Part shown: positions 46,894 through 56,772 of the stretch, one piece after another
How the letters are laid out: each line of letters begins with the position of its first letter
Numbering within the stretch: position 1 is the stretch's first letter
Assembly (NCBI GenBank): GCA_025558075.1
Contig: JAHLKF010000022.1
Span: forward strand, 1-64,000
Direction of reading: 5' to 3'
DNA length: 64,000 bases
DNA from: Gaertneriomyces semiglobifer
Taxonomy: Eukaryota > Chytridiomycota > Chytridiomycetes > Spizellomycetales > Spizellomycetaceae
The notes under the pieces: model-generated
What the model saw: only the letters and a program-made list of their open reading frames with translations
The model's database searches: none
What the model was told of the DNA's origin: nothing
Position numbers and translations under genes: made by a program

Positions 46894-48290
46894 TTAATCG
46901 CCCCTAGCAGTTGGGTTCAAAACTTTCCTGAATTGGGCAGGCCCGGACCATTTCCCCTTCAACATCCACTCCCAGTAGATGTATGGAATAACGTCCGATG
47001 TGAGATAATACGCAACTGCGGACTCCTCCGCCTGGTCATACGGAAGTGTTTCCAATGGCTGTCCAGTGTATCCCGAAAACTCGGCCAAGATTAACTTGCC
47101 CTTGCCGGTCACAAGCGGACAGCTGGTATACCCTTGATACGCGGCCTCAACAGGCTTCCCTTCAATAGCGCTCACGATATTCTGTACAGTAACCCCACTC
47201 TGAGCCGCAGCTGCAGCCGCTGTCTTGCTGGTAGGCATCGAAGATGCGTCGCCAAGGGCAAAGATCTCTGGATACTCTACATGCTGAGTGGTTTCCTTCG
47301 AAACATTCACGTATCCATCTGGGTTAGCAATGTTGGACTCTTTGATCCACGTTGGTGGCTTCATCCGCGGTGTTACATGCAAGAAGTCGTACTTCACAGC
47401 TTCTTCCTTCCCATCCGCGGCACGGAAGACAGCTTCGGACGTCTCCCCTTTCACTTCTACAAGTTCCCTTCCGAGGTTCACATCAATCCCGCGAGATTTG
47501 GCCACTTCTGTCAATGCGCGTGCATATTTATCAATTGCGAATATCTTTCCCATTCCCGTGTAGAATCCAATCTTGGTCTTATCCCGCACTCCGTTGTTAC
47601 GGAAAATTTCTTCTGCAAGGTACGCAATCTTCTGCGGAGCACCCGCGCACTTGATCGGAGACCCTGGCTGGGTGAAGAGGGCGGTTCCGCCTCGGAAATC
47701 TTTCAGATACTCTGCGGTCTTAGTGACCAAGTCTTTGTCATAATTACTGGCAATCTTTGTCCTCTGTATGGCGTCCTTCAAACCACGAATGGAATCAAAA
47801 TCCAGGGCAAAGCCGGGTGCCACGACCAAATAATCATAACCAATCGCTTGACCATCTGCCAGCTGCACCTTTTTCGCAGTGGGATCAATTTTGGCGACGC
47901 GTTCTTTCAACCAGTCTGCTTGCGAAGGGATCAATGAAGAAAGTGGACGCTGGCTCTCGTCGAACGATTTTATGCCTCCTCCCACAAACGTCCATAATGG
48001 TTGGTAGTAGTGTGTTGATGCAGGATCTACAAGTAGAATATCTTTCTTGTTCTCAAACAATGGATGGCGAGCAAGTTGAGATGCCACTGATAATCCTCCA
48101 GCTCCTGCACCTATGACAACCACCTGAACATTTACCATTAGCAACAACATTCATGGTTATCCAACGAGCGTTTGATGAGGTGTACCTTGTACTTGTCCGC
48201 CTGAAGGCTGCTCACAGTGGCATATGTTTTGGAGAACGGCGAGCGCGTCGCGACGATGCGTTTGGACGCAGATGCCAACAAGGATCTCAT
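46894..48290 (-). CDS. SQR: Mitochondrial sulfide:quinone oxidoreductase
   Basis: Flavoprotein of the inner mitochondrial membrane that oxidises sulfide and passes electrons to ubiquinone (Hmt2 in fission yeast). Two exons, 48290-48186 and 48123-46894; 444 residues. Exon 1 encodes a typical presequence (MRSLLASASKRIVATRS, no acidic residues). Exon 2 opens with the FAD Rossmann motif VVVIGAGAGGLSVASQLARHP, followed by YYQPLWTFVGGG, YDYLVVAPG and IFALGDASSMP. Two candidate redox cysteines are in GSPIKCAGAPQK and GYTSCPLVTGKGK; human SQOR uses a Cys pair at these places. The ending YWEWMLKGKWSGP is usual for this class. A non-mitochondrial start at the ATG near 48135 was rejected because the upstream exon gives a clean presequence. 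Confidence 0.92.
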
Positions 48291-49156
48291 TGCGGCACAA
48301 AGAGGTATAAACGAGGAGACAAATGGAACACTAACGAGTCCGGTTGTGCGCTCGGCAGACGGGGGGTGGCGGGTCAGATGCCAAGCTCCTTTTATATCTG
48401 ACGGGCGCCTATCTTTTGAGTTTTAGTGTTCAAGGCATGGTGCCATGATTGCGTGCTCTCGACGGCACAGTCACCGCGTAGCCGCTCGGAGCTGAGATAT
48501 GAACGCGAGCCGTCCTCCGCGGACGTGAGTCGCCGAGTCACATTAGTTCTCACCGCAAACATGGCTGTGCCAGTTTAGAGGTGGCGTAGTTGGCTTAGAT
48601 ATGTGAAATCCCGATGATCTCAGTGACTCATCCCAGTCACGGATATTTATGATATTTACTTGAAATATATTTCTTTTTGACCTAATTGCAGTGGGAATAA
48701 ATTTCGCTTCATGAAATATATTCTGGTTTCAAAAGATCTTGTTCGCTGCGTTTGAGAAGCTGACTTTCCCAACAAGACTACGATCTTACTTTTTTGACTG
48801 CAGGAAACTTGCTTTCTTGCTTGCGAAGACCTTCAGGCTATTCTATCAAAGTCCCGAGGCACTCCACCACGGTGGCGACTACGTTTCGCCTGAGGTGGAG
48901 TTGTCCCGCAGGGTCCTCTTCCCCTTCCTCTGAGAGGTTGACCGGTTCATATGGCGTTTCGATGAGAAGCTTCGAATGGACCGTTTTAGGGAATGACCTG
49001 GGTGTTGTAGCGTCCTCCAACCGTGATGCGGTTGTTGAGGACCTCCACTTAAAGAGCGGGAGAGGGAGAAGGTGCAGAGTTGTCAGGCACAGGGCCAAGA
49101 AGAGGGCTCGTGGTAATGCTAAGAAAGGTGAGCAATGATCTCTAATAGTTCACGCG
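48291..49156. other. Intergenic region with an unassigned open frame
   Basis: About 870 bases. A plus-strand frame at 48794-49138 ends in a basic stretch followed by a GTGAGC donor, and might be an upstream exon of the ORF at 49157-49849, but no acceptor keeps the phase. Nothing else seen. Confidence 0.3.
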
Positions 49157-49849
49157 ATGGCACATTCGACTTGTTATATATGTGGGCTCCTGAATGAGGG
49201 GAGCCAGTGCATTTTTCGTTGTCTTATTTGGGCTGTTAGGAGGAAAAATGCTAATAGGGGTCTCCAAGCAGCAGCAGACGTTCCCATCGAAAGCAACACC
49301 GCCGCTGATGTGAATGATTTCCCCGAATTGAACGCGCCACGCACTGTACAGAGAATGATGGAAAACCCTTTCCACAGCGAGAGCTATAAAGAAGCACTGC
49401 TGTCGGTCCCACCCGTTGTGGTTCCTCATATTACCGTTCGTCAGCCGTGCGAAAAGAGGCTCGGCTCGGTTGCCCGTACGTTTAAGCGCCTGTCTGTGAA
49501 TCCCACTGTTCAGCGCAAGGTCCACTTGAAAAGTGTTCCCATCATGGTGAATTCTCGGATGGACACTGGATCATCTGTTGTAACTCGCTTGACTGCTCGT
49601 CCTGTCATTGATCTGTGCAGAGACCGGAGAAGACGCATCACTAGTATAAAACGCCATATTACTGCTTTGGCGTCTAGGAAGGAAATTGCCAGAAACCTCA
49701 ACGCCATCAGAGTGCAGAGGAAATCTGGGACGGCCACTACCGCCACTAGAAAGGTGTCTTTGCAACCCCTTTGGGCGAGGTTTGATTTATCTTGGAATGC
49801 GCAAGAATCTGGAGATCGCTTTTTGATACCAGCTGCTATCGCCGCGTAA
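49157..49849 (+). CDS. Hypothetical basic protein
   Basis: Open frame of 230 residues with no recognised family. The N-terminus has four Cys in 22 residues (CYICGLLNEGSQC, then FRC); the rest is basic, with Arg/Lys clusters (CRDRRRRITSIKRH) and a mildly conserved look (NDFPELNAPRTVQRMMENPF). It stops only 43 nt before the TRP2 start, unusually tight. It may be a real tandem gene, the last exon of a gene starting near 48.9 kb, or a chance frame. Length and composition favour coding, but the lack of homology keeps confidence low. Confidence 0.4.
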   Translation: MAHSTCYICGLLNEGSQCIFRCLIWAVRRKNANRGLQAAADVPIESNTAADVNDFPELNAPRTVQRMMENPFHSESYKEALLSVPPVVVPHITVRQPCEKRLGSVARTFKRLSVNPTVQRKVHLKSVPIMVNSRMDTGSSVVTRLTARPVIDLCRDRRRRITSIKRHITALASRKEIARNLNAIRVQRKSGTATTATRKVSLQPLWARFDLSWNAQESGDRFLIPAAIAA

Positions 49850-49892
49850 AGCACACCTTCGACAGTAATTCATCCACAACACTTGAAACACG

Positions 49893-51473
49893 ATGACATC
49901 CGTTTTCAAGCCATCACTTTCTGAAGTTGCAGCGCACGTCCACCGTAAATCTGGGAACCTCATTCCGGTTTACCGTGAGATATCAGCAGATTTGATCACT
50001 CCTGTCTCTGCATATTTGCGGTTGGCAGAGAATAGCAGATACTCGTTCTTATTCGAATCTGTCAGCGGCGGTGAAAAGATTGGAAGATACAGCTTTTTAG
50101 GCGCTAACCCTTTCAAGGTCATCCGAACTGGCGATAATGAAGCTGTTACCGGTGACCCTTTGCTGGTTGTTGAGAACGAACTGAAGTCTGTCAAGTATGT
50201 CGACGTTCCTGGGCTCCCAGAGTTTACGGGCGGTGCTGTTGGATATATGGCGTACGACTGTGTGCGCTACTTTGAGCCACGAACAGCAAGAGTACCGTTG
50301 CGTGACCCCTTGCAGCTCCCCGACGCTATTTTGATGTTCTGTGATACAATTGTCATCTTTGACCATCTTCATCACGTCATGAAGGTCGTTTCACACTTCC
50401 GCGTTGACAACACCGAGGAAGACGAGGATACGATTGAGATGGAATATCGCCGCGTTGAACGTGAGATTGAACAAGTTGTCCGATTGCTTAATGCAGAACA
50501 TATTCCACTGCCTCATCAGCCGCCAATTGAGCTGAATCACCCAACCGAATCCAACGTTGGTCAAACTGGTTATGAGGGCTTTGTGAAGGAGCTCAAGTAC
50601 CATATCAACGAAGGCGACATCATCCAGGCCGTCCCTTCGCAGCGGATGAAGAAACGGACGAACTTGCACCCTTTCAATGCGTACAGGCAGCTCAGAAGCG
50701 TCAACCCTTCTCCGTACATGTTTTATGTTGACGTGGAAGATTTTCAAATTGTCGGCGCTAGTCCTGAAATGCTGATCAAAGTGGAAAACGGAAAGGTCTT
50801 CACTCATCCCATTGCTGGAACAAGGCGCCGTGGAAAGACTCCCGAAGAGGACAAAGCTCTTGCTGAGGATCTGCTCGGTGATATCAAAGAAAGAAGCGAG
50901 CACATCATGCTTGTTGACTTGGGACGCAACGATGTTAACCGGATATGTGATCCGACCACCGTTAAAGTGGACTCTCTGATGCACATTGAAGCATATTCTC
51001 ACGTCATGCATATTGTGTCGAACGTTTCCGGACAGCTTCGTCCTGATAAGTCACCGTATGATGCATTCCGTTCCATCTTTCCAGCTGGAACTGTTTCGGG
51101 CGCGCCAAAGGTCAAGGCGATGGAACTCATATACAGGCTGGAAGCAGAGAAGCGTGGTATCTATGCTGGAGCGGTCGGCTACTTTGCATACAGTGGTGGA
51201 TTGGATACCGCCATTGCCATCCGTACGATGCTGTTTAAGGATGGATACGTCTATTTGCAAGCTGGAGCAGGGATCGTTTACGACAGCGTCCCAACCAGTG
51301 AGTGGGAGGAAACTGTGCATAAGCTGGGCAGCAACGTTAAGGCGATCGAACAGGCCGAGATGTACTACGCAGAGTTACAGCGCCAAAGAAAGGATGCCCC
51401 TATGCTTAGGGAGGTATTAGTGAACGAAATCGAAGATAACTGGACCACAGTCACTGGCTCGCACTATTATTAA
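49893..51473 (+). CDS. TRP2: Anthranilate synthase component I
   Basis: Converts chorismate to anthranilate using ammonia or glutamine amide from component II; first step of tryptophan synthesis. Single exon, 526 residues, the usual fungal length. The N-terminal domain has SRYSFLFESV, matching the LLES-type tryptophan-feedback site, and IGRYSFLGANP. The chorismate-binding core shows GDIIQAVPSQR, NPSPYMFYVD, GASPEMLIK, HPIAGTRRRGKT, ERSEHIMLVDLGRND, FPAGTVSGAPKVKAMELI, GGLDTAIAIRTM and the QAGAGIVYDSVP end. The ATG at 49893 gives the standard N-terminus. The partner glutamine amidotransferase is encoded 57 nt downstream in the next gene. Confidence 0.97.
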   Translation: MTSVFKPSLSEVAAHVHRKSGNLIPVYREISADLITPVSAYLRLAENSRYSFLFESVSGGEKIGRYSFLGANPFKVIRTGDNEAVTGDPLLVVENELKSVKYVDVPGLPEFTGGAVGYMAYDCVRYFEPRTARVPLRDPLQLPDAILMFCDTIVIFDHLHHVMKVVSHFRVDNTEEDEDTIEMEYRRVEREIEQVVRLLNAEHIPLPHQPPIELNHPTESNVGQTGYEGFVKELKYHINEGDIIQAVPSQRMKKRTNLHPFNAYRQLRSVNPSPYMFYVDVEDFQIVGASPEMLIKVENGKVFTHPIAGTRRRGKTPEEDKALAEDLLGDIKERSEHIMLVDLGRNDVNRICDPTTVKVDSLMHIEAYSHVMHIVSNVSGQLRPDKSPYDAFRSIFPAGTVSGAPKVKAMELIYRLEAEKRGIYAGAVGYFAYSGGLDTAIAIRTMLFKDGYVYLQAGAGIVYDSVPTSEWEETVHKLGSNVKAIEQAEMYYAELQRQRKDAPMLREVLVNEIEDNWTTVTGSHYY

Positions 51474-51530
51474 AGACGATACTTTTGGAACGAATTTGCA
51501 ATCCGTTACTCTGATAAAACGACTTTGAGA

Positions 51531-53990
51531 ATGACTACCTTACTCATTGACAACTACGACTCGTTCACGTACAACGTGTACCAGTTCTTGGCTTCTTTGG
51601 GCGCTGACGTGGTGGTCCACCGAAATGACCAAATCACGTTGCAAGAATGCATCGACCTCAATCCGCGCAACATTGTGATCTCTCCAGGACCGGGTCGCCC
51701 AGCCGATGCTGGCATCTCGAATGATGTAATTCGTCATTTCATGGGCAAGATTCCGATCATGGGAGTTTGCCTTGGTGAACAGTGCGTCTACGAGATCTTT
51801 GGTGGGGTTGTCACATATGCAGGGGAGATTGTGCACGGCAAGACGTCTCCTATAAAGCATGACGGCCGTGGACTTTACGAAGGGGTGCACCAGCAGATTG
51901 AATGCACACGGTATCATTCCCTGGCCGGAGATCCTAAAACTCTGCCAGCAAGCTTGGAAATTACAAGTTGGACGGAGAGCGGTGTTGTGATGGGAGTGCG
52001 CCATAAGGAGTATGTGATTGAGGGAGTACAATATCACCCCGAAAGTATTGCTAGCGAGATGGGACGGGTGATGTTTGGCAACTTTCTGATGTGGGAAGGC
52101 GGGAAGTGGTGTGATCTGGTGAAGAATGAGAAGTGGGTGAAAAAGGATGTCATGATGTCTGGGGCAGAAGGTGTTGATGCGCATGTTGTTGGTGGCGGCA
52201 AAAGTGGAGATGTGTTTGGGGGAGTTCCGTTGAGCAGTGTGTCGAAGATGAATAGTACCGGAGTTGTTGGAAAGGAGAATGTTGGGGTTGATGGGCGGGG
52301 CAAAGAAGCTGTGTTTGACGGTGGTGGGCTGAGACATGCGGAGGATAGTCCGAAGAAGAAAACTTCAACTATCCTTGAGCGCATTCATATCCAACGTCAA
52401 ATTGATATTGAGGAAGCTTCCTCCAAGCCGGGACAATCACTTGAAGATCTAGAAAAGTGCATTGCGCTTGGTTTAGCACCCAAGCAGATTTCCTTCCCGG
52501 ACAGATTGCTACAATCGGCGCATCCTGTTGCGGTCCTGGCAGAGATCAAACGCGCAAGCCCGTCCAAGGGAGACATCGCGCCCAATGTTCACGCGCCTAG
52601 CCAAGCACTGTTGTACGCACGAGCTGGAGCAGCAACAATCAGTGTTCTCACTGAACCGAAATGGTTCAAAGGACATGTTGAGGATATGCGACTCGTTCGT
52701 GTAGCTTTGGACACTGTCGCGGACCGGCCGGCAATACTGAGAAAGGACTTTGTGTGTAGCCGGTACCAGATTGCTGAGGGCAGACTCAATGGAGCTGATA
52801 CCGTCCTGCTTATAGTTGCCATGTTGACGGATCCTCAATTGTCGGAGCTGTTGAACTATTCCCGTTCGCTCGGCATGGAACCATTAGTTGAGGTTGCCAA
52901 CGCAGCAGAAATGGAGCGTGCGCTGAAAGTTGGCTCCAAAGTTATTGGTGTAAACAATCGAGATTTGCACAGTTTCGAGGTGGATATGCAAAGAACCACC
53001 AGTTTGGCCGGAATGGTGAGCGACAGTGTTATACTCATTGCGCTGAGTGGTATAACAGGGCGAAAAGATGTGGAAGGGTTTGTTTCTGGAGGCGCCAGAG
53101 GTGTTTTGGTTGGCGAAGCACTGATGAGGGCTGGTGAGGCACAGATTGGCAGTTTCGTTCGCGAACTTATGCTTCGCGACGAAACAGGCGCCAGCGACAA
53201 GCCGTCAACCCTCGTCAAAATATGCGGTGTGACCAATGTTGAGGATGCCAAGCTGATTTCATCCTCGGGAGCGCATTTTATCGGTGTCATCTTTGCCACT
53301 GTGAGTAAACGACGGGTCGAGGTTGACACCGCAATCAGCGTTGTCAAGGCAGTGCATGGAGGGAGGAATCCGATAAGGAACGCGCCTTCACTTCCCTCGC
53401 CGTCTTCCTCTGTACCATCGACTAGCTGGTTCCGCACCACGACAACTTTGTTGCATGACACCGCTGCAAAGCATGGACCGCTCGTCGTAGGTGTATTCCA
53501 AGACCAACCTGTCGAGTACGTCATTGACGCAGTCAGGCGTTGTGGGTTAGATTGTGTACAGCTCCACGGAGACGAGAATGCAGAATATGTCCAACAGCTA
53601 GTAGCCGACGAAACGATGCGAGGAGTGTGGATCTGGAAGGTGGTGCATATCCCTACAGAATCCACCGCAGACGACCTTACGGGGCTCTTGCCAAGTTTGC
53701 AGCCTACATACCATATTCCACTCCTGGACACGACGGTGACATCGTCGACGACCCAGATCAAGGGAGGAACGGGCACAACCTTTAACCATGCCATCTCCTT
53801 TGAATTGCACTCGCGTGGTATACCGCATCTGGTGGCTGGCGGCTTAGGAGCCCATAACATCGGCCAATTGAAAGGGCGTGTGTGGGGTGCTGATGTTTGT
53901 AGTGGAGTGGAAGTGGCAGGCGAGCCTAGACGGAAGGATGCTGCCAAGGTGACGCAAGTGCTAGCTGGTTGCAAAGGGTCTGGCATGTGA
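51531..53990 (+). CDS. TRP1: Trifunctional tryptophan enzyme: GATase, IGPS, PRAI
   Basis: One polypeptide of 819 residues supplies anthranilate synthase component II, indole-3-glycerol-phosphate synthase and phosphoribosylanthranilate isomerase, the fusion usual in filamentous fungi. Domain 1 (about 1-195): NYDSFTYNVYQ, ISPGPGRP, nucleophile GVCLGEQ, and His/Glu in QYHPES. A Gly/Lys/Val-rich linker of about 75 residues follows. Domain 2 (about 280-540): LAEIKRASPSKG, FVCSRYQIAEGRLNGAD, VGVNNRDLHSFEVD-type core (IGVNNRDLHSFEVD), GEALMRAG. Domain 3 (about 560-819): VKICGVTNVEDAKLISSSG, SKRRVE, VQLHGDE, LAGGLGAHNI-type end (VAGGLGAHNI). Intronless. The ATG at 51531 starts the conserved MTTLLIDNYDSF. 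Tandem with TRP2. Confidence 0.96.
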   Translation: MTTLLIDNYDSFTYNVYQFLASLGADVVVHRNDQITLQECIDLNPRNIVISPGPGRPADAGISNDVIRHFMGKIPIMGVCLGEQCVYEIFGGVVTYAGEIVHGKTSPIKHDGRGLYEGVHQQIECTRYHSLAGDPKTLPASLEITSWTESGVVMGVRHKEYVIEGVQYHPESIASEMGRVMFGNFLMWEGGKWCDLVKNEKWVKKDVMMSGAEGVDAHVVGGGKSGDVFGGVPLSSVSKMNSTGVVGKENVGVDGRGKEAVFDGGGLRHAEDSPKKKTSTILERIHIQRQIDIEEASSKPGQSLEDLEKCIALGLAPKQISFPDRLLQSAHPVAVLAEIKRASPSKGDIAPNVHAPSQALLYARAGAATISVLTEPKWFKGHVEDMRLVRVALDTVADRPAILRKDFVCSRYQIAEGRLNGADTVLLIVAMLTDPQLSELLNYSRSLGMEPLVEVANAAEMERALKVGSKVIGVNNRDLHSFEVDMQRTTSLAGMVSDSVILIALSGITGRKDVEGFVSGGARGVLVGEALMRAGEAQIGSFVRELMLRDETGASDKPSTLVKICGVTNVEDAKLISSSGAHFIGVIFATVSKRRVEVDTAISVVKAVHGGRNPIRNAPSLPSPSSSVPSTSWFRTTTTLLHDTAAKHGPLVVGVFQDQPVEYVIDAVRRCGLDCVQLHGDENAEYVQQLVADETMRGVWIWKVVHIPTESTADDLTGLLPSLQPTYHIPLLDTTVTSSTTQIKGGTGTTFNHAISFELHSRGIPHLVAGGLGAHNIGQLKGRVWGADVCSGVEVAGEPRRKDAAKVTQVLAGCKGSGM

Positions 53991-54190
53991 TAGTTCAAGT
54001 CGTATAATTGCATTTGTTTATTGTACATTTCATTGTGCGGGTACTCTTTTACGTGATATGACATAAATTCATTTCTTTTCTAAGTCCACTACGAAACACG
54101 ATGTGTATGAAAACACCACCACTCGGTGGTTCAATAAAGATAAAGCTCCAGTCTTAACAGGTAGGAAGAGACACTGATGGGTGGCACTGA

Positions 54191-56037
54191 CTACCGAGCA
54201 AAGTAAGCAGCCACTAAACCCATCAAGATAGCCACAACAATAAACACAACATTCCAACTCAGTCCTTTCTCTTTATGCCATGGCACCTTTGCCTGCAAAC
54301 CCTCTTCTTCACAAATGCTCTTGACAACTTCAACAGCACTCGCCACACATCCTTCTAATAGCGGTATCCCTTCCCAAGCATAGCTTCCCACAAACCATCG
54401 GTTACGAAGACCCTGTAGTGTGTCGAGCTGCTCAAGGCCTAGTAGCGACGAGGACGTCACCACTGCACGCTCAAACTTGTGCGTGGAAATGGTCTTTGAA
54501 GAGAGCGGAGCCCTGTGCGGGTTGGTTGTCTGGAAATAGTTTGGCTGCGGTGTCTTATTGGTAGAGCGATCGTGGGACAAGAGTGGGTGGGATGCGTTGA
54601 ACCAGTGTGTGCAAGCCGCGGTAGTTTTCGGGTTGTATTCAGTAGGGATGTCGGTTTTGTCATTATCGCTGACCGCTGCGTCGTCATCGTCCATGTTTTT
54701 GCCGCTGTATCTCCAGAAGTTCAAGCATCTCCAACGGTTCTGGTCGTGGGGCATCAAGGTCTCATCGGTGTGACACACAACCACACTCTTCTCATAGGTG
54801 AAGCGATCCAATGCCTGGGTTTGCAGTTGAGCATAGTAGTCTTCACGGAATCCTTTGGAGTACTTCAAGATCGCACTCGCTTGGTTTGCTTGAGATGCGA
54901 AGACGACGTGATGGTAGGACCTCTTGTCGCCTTGACTTGTTTCAAGAACCAGATGGGCGGGTTGTACTCCGGCAGAGGCGTCTACTGCAGACTTGTGCAA
55001 TCGAGACTGTGGGGCATGCGGAGTAGCGTGGGAGACAGATGCTACAGAGGTGGAAAGATAGATGTTTTGAACAGGGGCGGTGAGCGCTAGGCAGACATCC
55101 TTGACGCCTGTGGAAACAAACGACATCTTGCCGAAAGGCATTGCCGATGCGGCATATCCTAAGGAAGGAAAAGATGATTTGGTAAGACAAACTGAGAAGC
55201 CAATGCGTATCAAGATCAAAGAAAAAACATACCCAAGATCGTGTTGGCCGGGAACGTGTTAAGGACATCCCTGGAGCATGTACACACACCGCAGAACAAT
55301 GGTTCAAATGCCCCCTCGACAAACTCCTTGGGTATATTGTACTTTCTCCAGAACTCCTTCAGTGGCATGCGTTCAAAAGCACCGCGTTTTCCCAAGAGAC
55401 CCATGAATGCAAAGAATTTGATGAGAAACAGAAACTTGATGTAGCCCCACACGACGCGAATGGCGTATTTGGAGGATGCATACGAGCGAGAAAATGATGA
55501 TTGGAAGGCGCTCCAAGAGGGCATGTCCGGGAGCGAAACTGTCGAGGCGGTAAAAGGGATTCGGTAGCAGGAGAAAGAGAAGTAGGTACCCTCACTTTCA
55601 GAATTCGTACCGGCTGAAGCTGGAGAGGACGCTGGCGCGGCCATCGTGGAGTAAGAGGTATACGAGATGCTGTTGTCAGAGACATGATATGGGATGTTCA
55701 AATGAGAGTACATCGGTGTGAGGTGAGTGTAGTGCTCCGGAAAGAAGGATCGCATAGGCACGTCCATGATAATATTGGCCTTTTCGTCCTTGTCATTCCC
55801 CTCGTTGAGACGCAAGTCCGCGGAAGCGGCGGCCATACCCAGCTTGTCACCCTTCTCGTACAGGTCCACAGAATAGCCGTTGACGGCCAATAAGTAAGCG
55901 GCGGTAAGTCCGGCGAGACCTGACCCAATGACGGCGACCCTTTTCACATCCTCGTTGCCATTGTTGGCGGTAGTAGTGCTGACAGAGATGCTGGGCTCCG
56001 TTAGAGGACCCATAGCATCAGGTACTGATGGAGGCAT
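54191..56037 (-). CDS. FAD-dependent amine-oxidase-like oxidoreductase with C-terminal membrane anchor
   Basis: Two exons, 56037-55233 and 55158-54191; 590 residues. The Rossmann motif RVAVIGSGLAGLTAAYLLAVNGYSVDLYEKGDKLG (residues about 32-66) binds FAD. FFPEHYTHLTPMYSHLNIPY, WRKYNIPKEFVEGAFEPLFCGVCTC and the C-terminal WFVGSYAWEGIPLLEGCVASA fit the NAD(P)/FAD amine-oxidase-like family found in bacterial cyclopropane-fatty-acid loci and in fungi. A hydrophobic stretch lies near residue 205 (YIKFLFLIKFFAFMGLLG), and the last 22 residues form a transmembrane helix (VVFIVVAILMGLVAAYF), suggesting a tail-anchored protein. The substrate is unknown. It is convergent with TRP1 (200 nt). Confidence 0.8.
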
Positions 56038-56772
56038 GCTATTGTGAAAATCTAACTAGTCTATGAGGATTCTTTTCGTCTACTTTCAACACTTGTAGCA
56101 GCAGGTGCGTTTAACTTCTTATGCTATGATGCTAAGGAATGATGATGGAGAATAATCCGGCGTCTGCATTTGGGGGAAATGAGGACCAGTGTTCATTTGA
56201 ATCCACCCCGAAACATATATAATATTTACAAGCGAGAGGTAAAGACCGGAGGTGTGTCCTCCGCGAGCCGATGCTCAAGAACGGTGCATAAGTTCAAAAC
56301 GGCCATTTCTCATTCAGCTAAAGAAGGAAGGTACCAGCAATCGGTCAATGGCATCGACCGCCGGGGGTGAACCTATTCTTAATTCTCTCTTGGTGCACTG
56401 GCAGGCGTACATATACACACATCCCATTCATTGATATTCATTCAATCGTCGATGTGAAACCGCCACCGTGAACTTTCTTTGAGATGCGATTCACAGTCGG
56501 CTCTCCGCGATCCAAATGGACACACTGCCGTTCCCCGCATTCCATTCATGCATTACGAGGTCTTTTACGTTGCTGCATTTTATACTCAACTTCATAAATC
56601 CCCCATAGGAATAGTAACAGTCTCCTTCAATGTCTCGTCACTCCTGTTTTCTTTTCGTTCTGTGAAAGTCACGTGTGTGAGTCGGGTGCAGTCATGTGAT
56701 ATCATATGACGGACGCGGTAAACCGTAACCGTTTCAACAATCCAAAATCTTGAGATCTCAAACGAGGTAAGG
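56038..56772. other. Divergent intergenic region
   Basis: About 735 bases between divergent start codons. No gene seen. TCACGTGT at 56669-56676 is a one-base variant of the palindrome found upstream of RPA49. Confidence 0.35.

Noticed and set aside
52856..54064. 402-codon minus-strand ORF over TRP1
   Set aside because: It is the antisense frame of the IGPS-PRAI region; the plus strand carries unmistakable enzyme motifs.
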